Virus record (IMG/VR): IMGVR_UViG_3300049259_000141
Span: 1 to 55,690 of that record
Source: a virus
Reading direction: 5' to 3' (one strand)
Length of the DNA stretch: 55,690 nt
Made by a program: the position numbers and the translations under genes. Each line of letters opens with the position of its first letter. Position 1 is the first letter of the stretch. This document shows positions 8,464-16,405 of this stretch, in pieces. The notes beneath the pieces are model-generated. The model worked only from the letters and a program-made list of their open reading frames with translations, ran no database searches and was not told the origin of the DNA.

Positions 8464-9120
8464 TCAGGCGACGACGACGAAGCCGGGCGTCAGCGTCGGC
8501 AGGGTCGCCTCGCGCTTGTACTGCCACACCCGCGAGCTGTCGCCCGACCACGCCGTGTTGGGGCCGGTGCCCCAGTTGGCGTTCTCGGACAGGGTGGCGT
8601 CGAACACCGGCAGAAGCGGGTTGCTCTCTTCGGCGGTGAACTCCGACGACAGGGTGACGGTGGCCCGGGGCAACACCCAGTGGAAATAAGGAAGGCTGGT
8701 CGCCGCCGCGCCATTGAGGATGGCCCGCGTCCAGAACTCGATGCTGACGCCGTTCGGCACCGGCGCGGCCCCAACAGCGGGGGCCTGGTAGCCGATGTCG
8801 GGCACCGGGGTTCCCGTTCCCTCGATGACGGTTCCGCCGAGGAGGAACTGCATCAGGTTGGGGTCCGGCGTGCACAGCGTCATATTCTTGAGTGTGCCGC
8901 CCTGGACCGTGGAAGGGGCCTGGAAGAACATGCAGACCGCGCCCGCGCCGTTGTTCTGGCTGACCGCGTTCGGCGTGTTCATCGAAAGGCCGACATCCAT
9001 CTTGACCAGGACATCGGATGTATAGCACACGTTCGCACCGGTCGGAACCGAGCCGTCCGCCGCGAGCTTACACACCCGCATCCCCAGTGCGAAAAGGGAA
9101 CCTGCACCGTCGTAAGCCAT
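8464..9120 (-). CDS. Structural protein, possible major tail (tube) protein
   Basis: This 218-residue protein is beta-rich and Gly/Ser/Thr-rich throughout, as tail tube subunits are. It contains a FWTRAILNGAAAT segment and ends VVVA. No other gene between the capsid and the chaperones is a better tube candidate. However, its place before the connectors rather than after them is unusual, so a capsid decoration or other abundant virion protein is the alternative. It follows the 282-residue structural gene by 27 bases. Confidence 0.5.
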   Translation of the reverse strand: MAYDGAGSLFALGMRVCKLAADGSVPTGANVCYTSDVLVKMDVGLSMNTPNAVSQNNGAGAVCMFFQAPSTVQGGTLKNMTLCTPDPNLMQFLLGGTVIEGTGTPVPDIGYQAPAVGAAPVPNGVSIEFWTRAILNGAAATSLPYFHWVLPRATVTLSSEFTAEESNPLLPVFDATLSENANWGTGPNTAWSGDSSRVWQYKREATLPTLTPGFVVVA

Positions 9121-9147
9121 TTCACCTACTCTTTTCGCCGGCGGACA

Positions 9148-9996
9148 TCACGTGATGCTGCCCGGAAGGGTTGTGTTGATTGCGAAATGCACGCAGGGGT
9201 CGAAGGTGGCCGCCCCTGCCCGTTCGGCCGCCACGGTTCGCGTGTTGTCGGCGACCGTGTGGAACTCGAACGTGTCGATGTCCGACAGCCGCACCTGGAC
9301 GGGCGCGGTCGCGTACATCCACACCGAGGTGAGCGACGGGGCCTGACCGGCGGGACCGCTGCCGTCGTAGCCGGCGTCGCTGATCACCAGCGCGCCGCCG
9401 GGTGTATACCACTGCTGACCCTGCTTGACCAGGATCTGGCCGTACTGCGGCAGCAGCGCACGCGGAACGTGCAAGTGCACGTCCTGACCGAGGGCTGCGC
9501 GCGTCGCAGCCTCTTCGAGCAGACCGAGGGCCTCGACCGGATCCGGGGTCCCGGCAATCACGTTGGCATCAGCGCTGGCCAGATACGCGTTGATGATATT
9601 GGTGCCGCCGGTCGGGGTGTCGTAAGGATCATCCTGCGTCGCGGTGCCGAGCCACAGCTCGTTCGCGAGCAGGTAGGACGAAGCCGCCATCAGCTGGCGT
9701 CGAGCGCGCGCTTCGTCGTCTGCGGTCGAGTTGAACCGGTTGCGGCAAGTCGTCTCGACGTGCAAGCCGATCGGGCGGTAGTACACCAGGCCGCCATCGG
9801 TGCCGCCCTGGTCGGCCTGGTGCGTGTTGCCGCACACTTCCATGGTGCGTGCGGGGAAACACGTCTCAGGCCGCCACACCATGCCGTTGGCCCACCGGCT
9901 GTCGCCGTCGTTGGTGACGCCGACCGAGGCGACAAGGCCGCCCTTCGGCGCGGTAGCCGTCACCGGCGAGACGGTGGTGAACAGTGAGGTAGTCAC
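9148..9996 (-). CDS. Structural protein downstream of major capsid
   Basis: This 282-residue protein lies just downstream of the capsid gene and a strong hairpin. It contains a helical block (DDEARARRQLMAASSYLLANELW, split here at LMAASS) and a LHVPRALLPQYGQILV segment, followed by a beta region. The helix-strand layout has some capsid-fold flavour (compare the FIAP-type strand of the capsid gene), so it may be a minor capsid or second shell protein. It cannot be named firmly. Confidence 0.55.
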   Translation of the reverse strand: MTTSLFTTVSPVTATAPKGGLVASVGVTNDGDSRWANGMVWRPETCFPARTMEVCGNTHQADQGGTDGGLVYYRPIGLHVETTCRNRFNSTADDEARARRQLMAASSYLLANELWLGTATQDDPYDTPTGGTNIINAYLASADANVIAGTPDPVEALGLLEEAATRAALGQDVHLHVPRALLPQYGQILVKQGQQWYTPGGALVISDAGYDGSGPAGQAPSLTSVWMYATAPVQVRLSDIDTFEFHTVADNTRTVAAERAGAATFDPCVHFAINTTLPGSIT

Positions 9997-10033
9997 GTCG
10001 TTTCCCTCCCTTCGGGATGTCGAACGGACCGGT

Positions 10034-10069
10034 GCCGGCCGCCCCGATCGTTACTCGGGGGCGGCCGGC
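10034..10069 (-). terminator. GC-rich hairpin after the capsid gene
   Basis: The arms GCCGGCCGCCCCGA and TCGGGGGCGGCCGGC pair with one bulged base around a 7-base loop, starting 6 bases past the capsid stop codon. There is no U-tract, so it may attenuate rather than end transcription, or stabilise the abundant capsid mRNA. Confidence 0.7.
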
Positions 10070-10075
10070 GGCCGA

Positions 10076-11863
10076 TCAGTCGTTCGCCTGCCCGGCGGAG
10101 GTGATCGTCGTGACGGTCTCGACGGCGACGGTGGCAGCGGCCGCGCCGGTCGGCTGAAGCGACATGGCGATGTGCAGGGACTCGATGCCCCGGAACGCCG
10201 TGTGTTCGAAGCCCTCGGAGAACGTCTGGTAGCGGTTCTCGCCCACCAGCGTGCTGTCACGGATGACACCGACGTCGAGGGTGCCGCCGTCCATCAGCAG
10301 CCAGTCGCCCTCGGCGAACAGCAGCGTCGACACGACGTCCGGGAAACCGGGGATGACCTGGCCGGCGACGACCGGCGAGTAGAACTGGTTGGGGATCGTC
10401 AGCGCCGGGGTGGTGATGTTCGCCGGCTTGATGCCGTCGAGGTGCCAGGTGACGGCGACGTTCCTCGCGCTGAACCAGTCGGAGATCATCGCATCGGTGG
10501 CGGCCAGCGTGACGAGACCGTCGCCGGGCATCTGCCGCAGCAGGTCGACGCGCAGCAGGTCCTTCATCCACAGGGGTGCGATGAACCGCAGGTTCCGGTT
10601 GCTGTTCAACCGGTGCACGTTGCGGTAGTAGGCCAGCACGTGATCGATGGTGGCGAGGGTGTCGCGCACCGCGCCGAGCAGCTGCTTGGACTGCACGGTG
10701 GTCGAGCCGGTGGTGAGCTGCGTGATCAGCTCGTTCTCGGCCTTCTGCGCGTACGCGATGTTCTGCGCCTTGACGATCGAGTCGGCCCACTCGGGGTCGA
10801 AGCGCGACGACATGTTCGAGATGGTCAGGCACTGATAGATGGCCTGCACCTCGGCCTCGACGACACCGGGGCACGCGATTTCGACGCAGGACTTCGGCAC
10901 GATCGGCGACGCCGTGTCGCTGTCGGTGGTCCAGATGCCGATGCCACCCGTCTGGGCCACACCCGAGATCGCCGGACGGTAGGTGATGCCGCCACGGTCG
11001 GCGGTGACGCGGTTGAGCGCGTCACGCACCGGGCGGTCGACGTCACCGATCACCGGGATGTCGTAGAGCACCTGAAGCGGCGCGCAGAACCCGCCGGCAG
11101 CGGTCAGCACGTCGCCGGTGGCGGCCTGCTCGGACAGCTGCTCCAGCTGGAGCTTGTTGTCGAAGGCATCGGCCCCGGCGCGGAAGACACGCGACTCGGG
11201 GAAGTCGGTGCGCTGCCGGATCACATCCGTGCGGCCGTTCAGGCCGGCACTGAGCTGGCCGACGCGCCGGAAGGCCTCCGCGAACGCGTGCGCGACGCCA
11301 CGGCGGTCGAGCTGGACACCGCTCTCCGAGCCGGGCCCGGACAGTGCCATGGTGCGGACGTTGGCAACCTCGCCGCCAACGCCGGGGCGCAGCCCGGACG
11401 CGCGGCCGCCGAGTCGCCGGCCGGCCGCCTGCACGCCGTCGCCCTTGTCCTCGGTTGACTCGCCGCCCTCGGGCTGTTCGGCCCCGGCACCGTCGCCGCT
11501 CTCCGTCTTGTCGTTCTCGGCCGCGCGCCGCTGGCCCGGGTTGGCCGGGTGCAGCTCATTGCCGGCGGGGTCGGTCGCCAGCTCGGCCAGCTCGGCCAGG
11601 GAGGCCTTGCCGTCGGCGGCGAGCTTGTCGAGGTTGGCCTGCGCGGCCTTGATCTCGGTCAGCGCGGCAACGTGCGCCTGCACGACCGGCACCTCTTCGG
11701 CCGCCAGGTCGCCGGCCTTCGCGCTGAACGGCGCGGCCGACTTCAGCACCTCAGCGCGGATGGCGGCCAGTTCGGCCGGGGTCTTCGTCGCGAGTGCGGC
11801 CTTCGCCTCTGCCAGCTGATCTCCGCCGGCAGCGAAGGCGGCGAGAATCTGTGAGACGTCCAT
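10076..11863 (-). CDS. Major capsid protein with N-terminal scaffold-like region (HK97 fold)
   Basis: This 595-residue protein is the likely major capsid protein. Residues 1-75 are a charged Ala-rich coiled coil, and residues 80-180 a Glu/Gly/Arg-rich linker. Together they resemble a fused scaffolding (delta) domain removed at maturation by the upstream protease. From about residue 190 the HK97-fold pattern follows: long helix, beta segments, LRFIAPLWMKDLLR (spine region) and the late FRGIESLHIA motif frequent in actinophage capsids. The ATG follows AAGGGAAA. A 144-base leader precedes it and a strong hairpin follows its stop. Confidence 0.85.
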   Translation of the reverse strand: MDVSQILAAFAAGGDQLAEAKAALATKTPAELAAIRAEVLKSAAPFSAKAGDLAAEEVPVVQAHVAALTEIKAAQANLDKLAADGKASLAELAELATDPAGNELHPANPGQRRAAENDKTESGDGAGAEQPEGGESTEDKGDGVQAAGRRLGGRASGLRPGVGGEVANVRTMALSGPGSESGVQLDRRGVAHAFAEAFRRVGQLSAGLNGRTDVIRQRTDFPESRVFRAGADAFDNKLQLEQLSEQAATGDVLTAAGGFCAPLQVLYDIPVIGDVDRPVRDALNRVTADRGGITYRPAISGVAQTGGIGIWTTDSDTASPIVPKSCVEIACPGVVEAEVQAIYQCLTISNMSSRFDPEWADSIVKAQNIAYAQKAENELITQLTTGSTTVQSKQLLGAVRDTLATIDHVLAYYRNVHRLNSNRNLRFIAPLWMKDLLRVDLLRQMPGDGLVTLAATDAMISDWFSARNVAVTWHLDGIKPANITTPALTIPNQFYSPVVAGQVIPGFPDVVSTLLFAEGDWLLMDGGTLDVGVIRDSTLVGENRYQTFSEGFEHTAFRGIESLHIAMSLQPTGAAAATVAVETVTTITSAGQAND

Positions 11864-12007
11864 GACGTCGTTTCCCTTCCGCTCAAACGTTCCGATACGC
11901 GGGGTAGCTGGCTATGCCTGCGTCCGGCGTTTCGGCTAGGCCGACCGGATCGATACCCGTTGTTGAGCGGAAGGGTAACCGTCTATGGAGTCAGGCGGTT
12001 CGGTGAA

Positions 12008-12424
12008 TCAATTGTGGCAGGTGGTCGCACCGGTTCCGTCGGGCAGGCACACGGGGACGGGGCTGGTGGTCGTGGGGGACGTCACGGGGGATGCGATCGG
12101 TGCGTGGGTGCCGTCGCCGCCGGTCACGGTCGTCGCCGGGGGCGCGTCGGTGGTGGTGACCACGGGCGGCGCGGTGTCGGTGCTGGTCGCCGGCGGCGCG
12201 GCCGGGATGGTGCCCGGGTCGGTGGTGGTCGGGTCGGGGGTCGTCGGGTCCGTGCTGGTGTCCGTTCCGACGGGGTCGAGCTGCTGGACGAAACCCGCCG
12301 GCGTCTGTGACGGCAGTGGGGCGTTGGTCGGTCCGTGGACCAGCATGATGCCGGCGGCGACGCCGAGCACCGCAGCGGTGGCGACGCCGAGCACGGACGC
12401 GCCGATGGCCTTGGCCTTATTCAT
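12008..12424 (-). CDS. Membrane-anchored or secreted Pro/Thr-rich protein
   Basis: This 138-residue protein starts with a basic patch and a hydrophobic helix (residues 3-29, ASVLGVATAAVLGVAAG), which is a signal anchor or signal peptide. The rest is a low-complexity Thr/Pro/Asp/Ala segment ending in VCLPDGTGATTCHN, with two Cys that could form a disulfide. That topology points to the cell envelope or outer face. It lies in the structural operon just upstream of the capsid gene. No function is recognised. Confidence 0.7.
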   Translation of the reverse strand: MNKAKAIGASVLGVATAAVLGVAAGIMLVHGPTNAPLPSQTPAGFVQQLDPVGTDTSTDPTTPDPTTTDPGTIPAAPPATSTDTAPPVVTTTDAPPATTVTGGDGTHAPIASPVTSPTTTSPVPVCLPDGTGATTCHN

Positions 12425-12437
12425 GATCGTTTCCCTT

Positions 12438-12731
12438 TCAGGTGATGCGGTGCGAGCCGCCGCGCTTCACGCAGACGTCGCTGTGCACGGTGTAGAGCTT
12501 GACGCCGGCCGCGCGCATGGCGGCCAGCTTGGACTTTTCGGTGACGACATTCCCCCTGTACCCGTTGGACGTCGAGGTGACCGCAACGGTTCCCTCAGCG
12601 CCGGGAATCGGGTCGACGTATTCGATCTTCGGCTGTCCTTTGCTCACGCGCGTGGTGGTGACGTCGCACAGATCGGCGTGGCAGTGCTGGCAGCGGCGGC
12701 CCGGCGTGGTGTTCAGCGGCCCCGACTCCAT
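12438..12731 (-). CDS. Small protein with CxxC knuckle
   Basis: This 97-residue protein has a CQHCHADLC cluster at residues 14-22 that could bind zinc with a later Cys (SDVCVKRGG). The middle is beta-rich. It lies two bases from the preceding gene and 13 bases from the next, so it is translated from the same message. The function is unknown. Confidence 0.65.
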   Translation of the reverse strand: MESGPLNTTPGRRCQHCHADLCDVTTTRVSKGQPKIEYVDPIPGAEGTVAVTSTSNGYRGNVVTEKSKLAAMRAAGVKLYTVHSDVCVKRGGSHRIT

Positions 12732-12733
12732 GA

Positions 12734-13030
12734 CTATCGTCCCCTCGGTTCGATCTCGATGCGGCCAACCTCGGGGATCAGGGTTACACGGCAGGCCCAG
12801 GGCAGGGCGTCGCGCAGCTTGTCGAACCAGGTCTGTGCCTCGGCGAGGTGGCCGATGGGCAGGGGGATGACGACCCGTTCGAGGTGTCTTCCGGTGGCCA
12901 CGGTGTGCACCTGGAAGGTGTGTCCGGGCGGCCGGACGCCGATGTCGGTCAGGACCAGGCGTACGCGGTCGCGGGCGGCGGCCGGCGTCTTGGGCATGGC
13001 CCGGGGGGTTGTGGTGGTGTAGGTCTGCAT
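12734..13030 (-). CDS. Hypothetical protein from a leaderless-type promoter
   Basis: This 98-residue protein begins at ATG 13030. That start is chosen because a TTGACA/TACCTT promoter ends exactly six bases upstream, so transcription should begin at the start codon. The N-terminus is Thr-rich. Residues 20-98 look like an alpha/beta fold with LVLTDIGVRPPG and WFDKLRDALPWACRV. No family is recognised. Confidence 0.7.
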   Translation of the reverse strand: MQTYTTTTPRAMPKTPAAARDRVRLVLTDIGVRPPGHTFQVHTVATGRHLERVVIPLPIGHLAEAQTWFDKLRDALPWACRVTLIPEVGRIEIEPRGR

Positions 13031-13036
13031 GACCTC

Positions 13037-13065
13037 AAGGTACGCCCGGCCAACATGGGTGTCAA
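13037..13065 (-). promoter_or_regulatory. Promoter, TTGACA-N17-TACCTT (leaderless type)
   Basis: The -35 is at 13060-13065 and the -10 at 13037-13042 with a 17-bp spacer, within a GGTGTTGACACC palindrome-like element. The predicted start site coincides with ATG 13030. Confidence 0.75.
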
Positions 13066-13114
13066 CACCTTGCGGTAGGGTCGCCATGCTCTCGGCGGAG
13101 CGACGGGGGAAGTG

Positions 13115-13154
13115 CGAGAGCCCCCACACCCTCGGGGCGGTGTGGGGGCTCTCG
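13115..13154 (-). terminator. Strong rho-independent-like terminator
   Basis: Perfect 16-bp arms (CGAGAGCCCCCACACC and its complement) flank an 8-base loop. It lies 19 bases past the 13173-13373 gene, closing the protease operon before the next promoter. There is no clear U-tract. Confidence 0.85.
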
Positions 13155-13172
13155 TCACGGAACGATAACAGA

Positions 13173-13373
13173 TCACTCGCTGGATGCCTCACGCTCAGCC
13201 CGGGTGCCCTGCCACGCCCCGATGTGCAGCCACGCGTTCGCATATAGCGAGCACCCGGCTACCCACAGAACCGAATCCTTCCACCACAGCACCGTTGGCA
13301 CCGCGAGCACCGCCCACACGGCGGCGAGCCCGAGGTGCAGCACGCCGAGACGGCGCGCTGCACGCTTCGGCAT
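13173..13373 (-). CDS. Small membrane protein (two helices)
   Basis: This 66-residue protein has a basic N-terminus, two hydrophobic segments (about residues 10-29 and 34-50) and a charged tail. It is an inner-membrane protein by appearance. It is the last gene before a strong terminator in the portal-protease message. Confidence 0.65.
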   Translation of the reverse strand: MPKRAARRLGVLHLGLAAVWAVLAVPTVLWWKDSVLWVAGCSLYANAWLHIGAWQGTRAEREASSE

Positions 13374-13376
13374 CCG

Positions 13377-13613
13377 TCAGTCCTGCTCGCCCTGCGCCTC
13401 GCTGCCCGACTTCTCGAACGTCAGCGTCACGGCGTCGCCAACCTCGAACTGCTCGGCCACGTCACCGAGCCACGTTGTCACCAGGTGCAGATTCGGGGTC
13501 GCCTCGGCCCACGCCCGATTCCGGCCGTCCTGGTAGTCGGGCTCGAACGTGAGCGTCGACCCATTGCCGTACGGCTGCTTGTTGGTGAGCTTGACCTTCG
13601 CTGTCACTGCCAT
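13377..13613 (-). CDS. Small beta-rich protein after capsid protease
   Basis: This 78-residue acidic protein starts AVTAKVKLTNKQPYG and alternates strands, with FEPDYQDGRNRAWAEATP in the middle. Similar short proteins sit between protease and capsid genes in other actinophages, but no role is established. It starts 14 bases after the protease stop. Confidence 0.65.
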   Translation of the reverse strand: MAVTAKVKLTNKQPYGNGSTLTFEPDYQDGRNRAWAEATPNLHLVTTWLGDVAEQFEVGDAVTLTFEKSGSEAQGEQD

Positions 13614-13627
13614 CGTTATCGCTCCTT

Positions 13628-16405
13628 TTAGTCGGCGTGGCTCTTAGCCTTCTTGGCTTCCCAATCCGCTGCGGCGGCACACCATTCGGCCCTGGTGCCG
13701 GCGTTCACTTCCTGCTGACCCGGCCAGTTCAAATCGCCCGTGGCACAGCCCTTCTTGACCACGTTGACGGCCGTCGCGATCGCCCGCGACTTGTCCATTC
13801 CCTTGGCCTCAAGGTGCTTCTCGATCTTCTTGACCGGCAGAGGCAGGCCGCCGGCGTCCTCGACCCAGTTGAACTGCCCGTCACCTTCGGCGAGCAGTTC
13901 GATCTCGACGGCCAGCTGCATCAGCGGGTCCTCTTCGAGCTCGACCGAGTGGCCGCTGAGCTCGGCCAGCTGCGAGAGCGCGGCCACCCCCTGGGCGCGC
14001 AGCGCGTCCCGGGCGTCCATGCGGCGCACCACGGCCTCGGCCAGCGCCTCCATGTCGACCGTGACCGGCTGCATGACCGGCACCTGCTCCAACCGGCCAG
14101 CGGCCACCAGGGCGAGCTGCACTCCGGACGCCACACGGGCGCGCGGCACCGGGAACCCGGGCGTGTTCACCCCGAGCACGGCGACCAGTTCGAGCGTGCC
14201 GCCGATGTTGCGCCAGTCGCCCGACGGCGGCGCGGCCCGGAACGCGCGCCAGTCCTTTGCCGACAGGCCGTCGCGCACCGCGCCCGAAACCCAGATGCCG
14301 TGTGCGTCCTCCCCGCACACCACGTCCGCCCCCACGGTGCCGGTGTCGTCGTAGTGGCGCACCGTGCTGGCCGCCGACAGCTTGCCGCCGGCGTGCCCGG
14401 TGCCGAACGTGAGGTGCCCGACCGCGACCGGGCCGGCGTCAGTCAGCACCTCGCCGGTGTGGAAGTAGGCGTACTTCGTGGCCGACTTGGGCGGCGTGAC
14501 GCACTGGCCGCCGAAGCCGATGTGACAGGTGCCCCACGTGGCGATATGCCCGAACACGCGGCCGTCCTCGGCGAAGGTCAGCGGCGTTGGCCCGGCCAGC
14601 TTCGGGTCCTCGAAGTGGCTGGCCGGCAGGACGCGCGCCGAGCTGGCCACCATGGACGGCTTGCCGCCGTTCAGCGGGTAGTCGACGGTGTGCTGCGGGG
14701 TGGCGACGCGCACCTTGCTGAACTTGACCGGGCCCGGGTGGTTCAGCTTGGGCAGGACCTTCGCGGCGTCCGGGGACTGCTTGGCGGTGACGTGCGGCAC
14801 GAACGGGGTGTGCTGTTCGGGCAGCTTGCGCCGGCCGCCGAGCATGGCCGTCACGTGCTGGTGCACCTTGTCGCGGAAGTCTCCGACGTCGGCCGAGTCG
14901 CCGAGCAGGTGCACGGCGGCCGGCGTCTGCTTGCCGGTCTTGCCGCCGTTGGGGTTGAACAGCGATGGGCCGAGCACGTGGGCTTTGATCGGGCCGCCGC
15001 GCTTCTGCGGGGGCTTCGGCCGTGGCTGCGGGATCTGAGGAGTCGTCGTCTTGTCTCCCGCATCTCCTTCTACGCCAGGTCCGGACGCGTCGGCGAAGTC
15101 GCCCGGCTGCTCGCCGGCAGCGGCCGGGAACACGTCGTGGTCGGTGTCGCCCTCGGGCGTGGTGTCGTCGTCGCCATCCCCGTCGGGGTCCATGGCCGAC
15201 GAATTGTGGTGCGCGATCGCCTGATTCACACCACTGTGCACGTCGGCGATGTCCTGCGGCGACCACTCAGGCAGGTCGTCGCCGAGGTACAGCATGGTGC
15301 AGTGCATCTCATCGGCGGGGTCGCCGCCGGGCACAGTGAAGGCTTCCGGGTTGTCCGGCATCAGGGCCACCATGCCGGACGTCGGGTACTGGTCGCCGGC
15401 CGCGCGGAGATCCTGCTCCCACGGAGCGGTCTTGCCCATGCGCCGGTAGGTGAGCGCGAGCACCGTCTTGGCCCGCTCCTTGTCGGCGGTCGGCATGTTC
15501 GAGCCGTCCAGCCGACCAGCGGCGGCCGACACGGCGGCCGGCACGATCTTGGGCTTGCCGTCGATGATGTCGACCAGAGGGAACCCCCACGCACCGATGG
15601 TCTTCGCGTCGGCGGCGTCGTCACGATACAGAAACGCGGTGCTCAGCTTGCCCGTGTCGTTGCCGGCCCAAGCCTCGATTCGCTTGGTGGCTGCGCCCGC
15701 GTCCCATGCCGTGCTGTCGGACGCGAAGGGCAGGCTGGCGAAACCCGCCGAGTTGACGGCGGCCACCAACTGCCCCGCCAGGCACGGTGAGCAGGCGTCG
15801 CCGAGGTCGGCCGAGCGCCACATGGGTGTTGCCGAGGCGGCCAGGGCCTGCGCGTTGGGCTCGATGGTCTGGCCGTCCAGCACCACGTAGGCGTCCGGGA
15901 ACGCCGGCAGGCCGACCAGGGTCGTTGCGCCGATGACACCCTCGACCATGTTGAGCTGCTCGTTGCCGTCGTCAGCCATGGACACGTCTGCGACCACGGC
16001 GGACAGGTCCACCGAGTTGCCGGAGAGCGCGCCGTCCTTGACCATGCGGAACGCCGGCACGTCGTTGTACATCCACCCCTTGCCGGACCACACGAAGGTG
16101 CCGTCGGGGAACGGCTGGCCGGTGGACTTGCTGACCACGTCCGGGCCCGGAGTGCGGGTCAGCTCGGTCAGCGCGCCGACCACGTCCGCGTTGTCGTGGC
16201 CCTGACCGCCGTCGGGCGTGCGCGTCTGGGCGTAGAGGGTGAGTGGCACGGCGCGGTGGGTCAGCGCGCCGGGCTCGATGTACCGGCCGTCAGCGGTCGC
16301 CATGCCTTCGATAGCGAGGCAGGGGAAGCTGATCGGCGCGGCGTTCTCGGGGGTTGCCGGCGCGCTTTGCGTGGGCTGCGTCGACTCAATCACGGGGGCA
16401 GTCAC
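13628..16405 (-). CDS. Capsid maturation protease with inserted 2H phosphoesterase-like domain
   Basis: This 925-residue multidomain head protein starts at a GTG overlapping the portal stop (GTGA). Residues 25-180 resemble the N-terminal half of actinophage head maturation proteases (AIEGMATADGRYIEPGAL, GHDNADVVG, SGNSVDL). Residues 230-335 form the WDAGAATKRIEAWAG...MGKTAPW module often found in phage head proteins. Residues 345-600 carry two HxT motifs, H368-C-T370 (EMHCTMLYLGD) and H538-V-T540 (FVPHVTAK), separated by an acidic/Pro-rich linker (404-470); this is the signature of 2H phosphoesterases. Residues 605-790 contain FGHIATWGTCHIGFGGQC and GDWRNIGGTLELVAVLGVN, the other conserved part of these proteases. 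The protease role is well supported by context. The 2H activity is inference. Confidence 0.85.
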   Translation of the reverse strand: MTAPVIESTQPTQSAPATPENAAPISFPCLAIEGMATADGRYIEPGALTHRAVPLTLYAQTRTPDGGQGHDNADVVGALTELTRTPGPDVVSKSTGQPFPDGTFVWSGKGWMYNDVPAFRMVKDGALSGNSVDLSAVVADVSMADDGNEQLNMVEGVIGATTLVGLPAFPDAYVVLDGQTIEPNAQALAASATPMWRSADLGDACSPCLAGQLVAAVNSAGFASLPFASDSTAWDAGAATKRIEAWAGNDTGKLSTAFLYRDDAADAKTIGAWGFPLVDIIDGKPKIVPAAVSAAAGRLDGSNMPTADKERAKTVLALTYRRMGKTAPWEQDLRAAGDQYPTSGMVALMPDNPEAFTVPGGDPADEMHCTMLYLGDDLPEWSPQDIADVHSGVNQAIAHHNSSAMDPDGDGDDDTTPEGDTDHDVFPAAAGEQPGDFADASGPGVEGDAGDKTTTPQIPQPRPKPPQKRGGPIKAHVLGPSLFNPNGGKTGKQTPAAVHLLGDSADVGDFRDKVHQHVTAMLGGRRKLPEQHTPFVPHVTAKQSPDAAKVLPKLNHPGPVKFSKVRVATPQHTVDYPLNGGKPSMVASSARVLPASHFEDPKLAGPTPLTFAEDGRVFGHIATWGTCHIGFGGQCVTPPKSATKYAYFHTGEVLTDAGPVAVGHLTFGTGHAGGKLSAASTVRHYDDTGTVGADVVCGEDAHGIWVSGAVRDGLSAKDWRAFRAAPPSGDWRNIGGTLELVAVLGVNTPGFPVPRARVASGVQLALVAAGRLEQVPVMQPVTVDMEALAEAVVRRMDARDALRAQGVAALSQLAELSGHSVELEEDPLMQLAVEIELLAEGDGQFNWVEDAGGLPLPVKKIEKHLEAKGMDKSRAIATAVNVVKKGCATGDLNWPGQQEVNAGTRAEWCAAAADWEAKKAKSHAD

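Noticed and set aside
13637-15790. 717-codon open frame on the plus strand opposite the capsid protease
   Set aside because: Shadow of a GC-rich gene: composition dominated by Arg/Gly/His/Val, no ribosome site, antisense to a well-supported protein. Similar long antisense frames at 5-1156, 9800-11458 and 45746-47272 rejected for the same reason.
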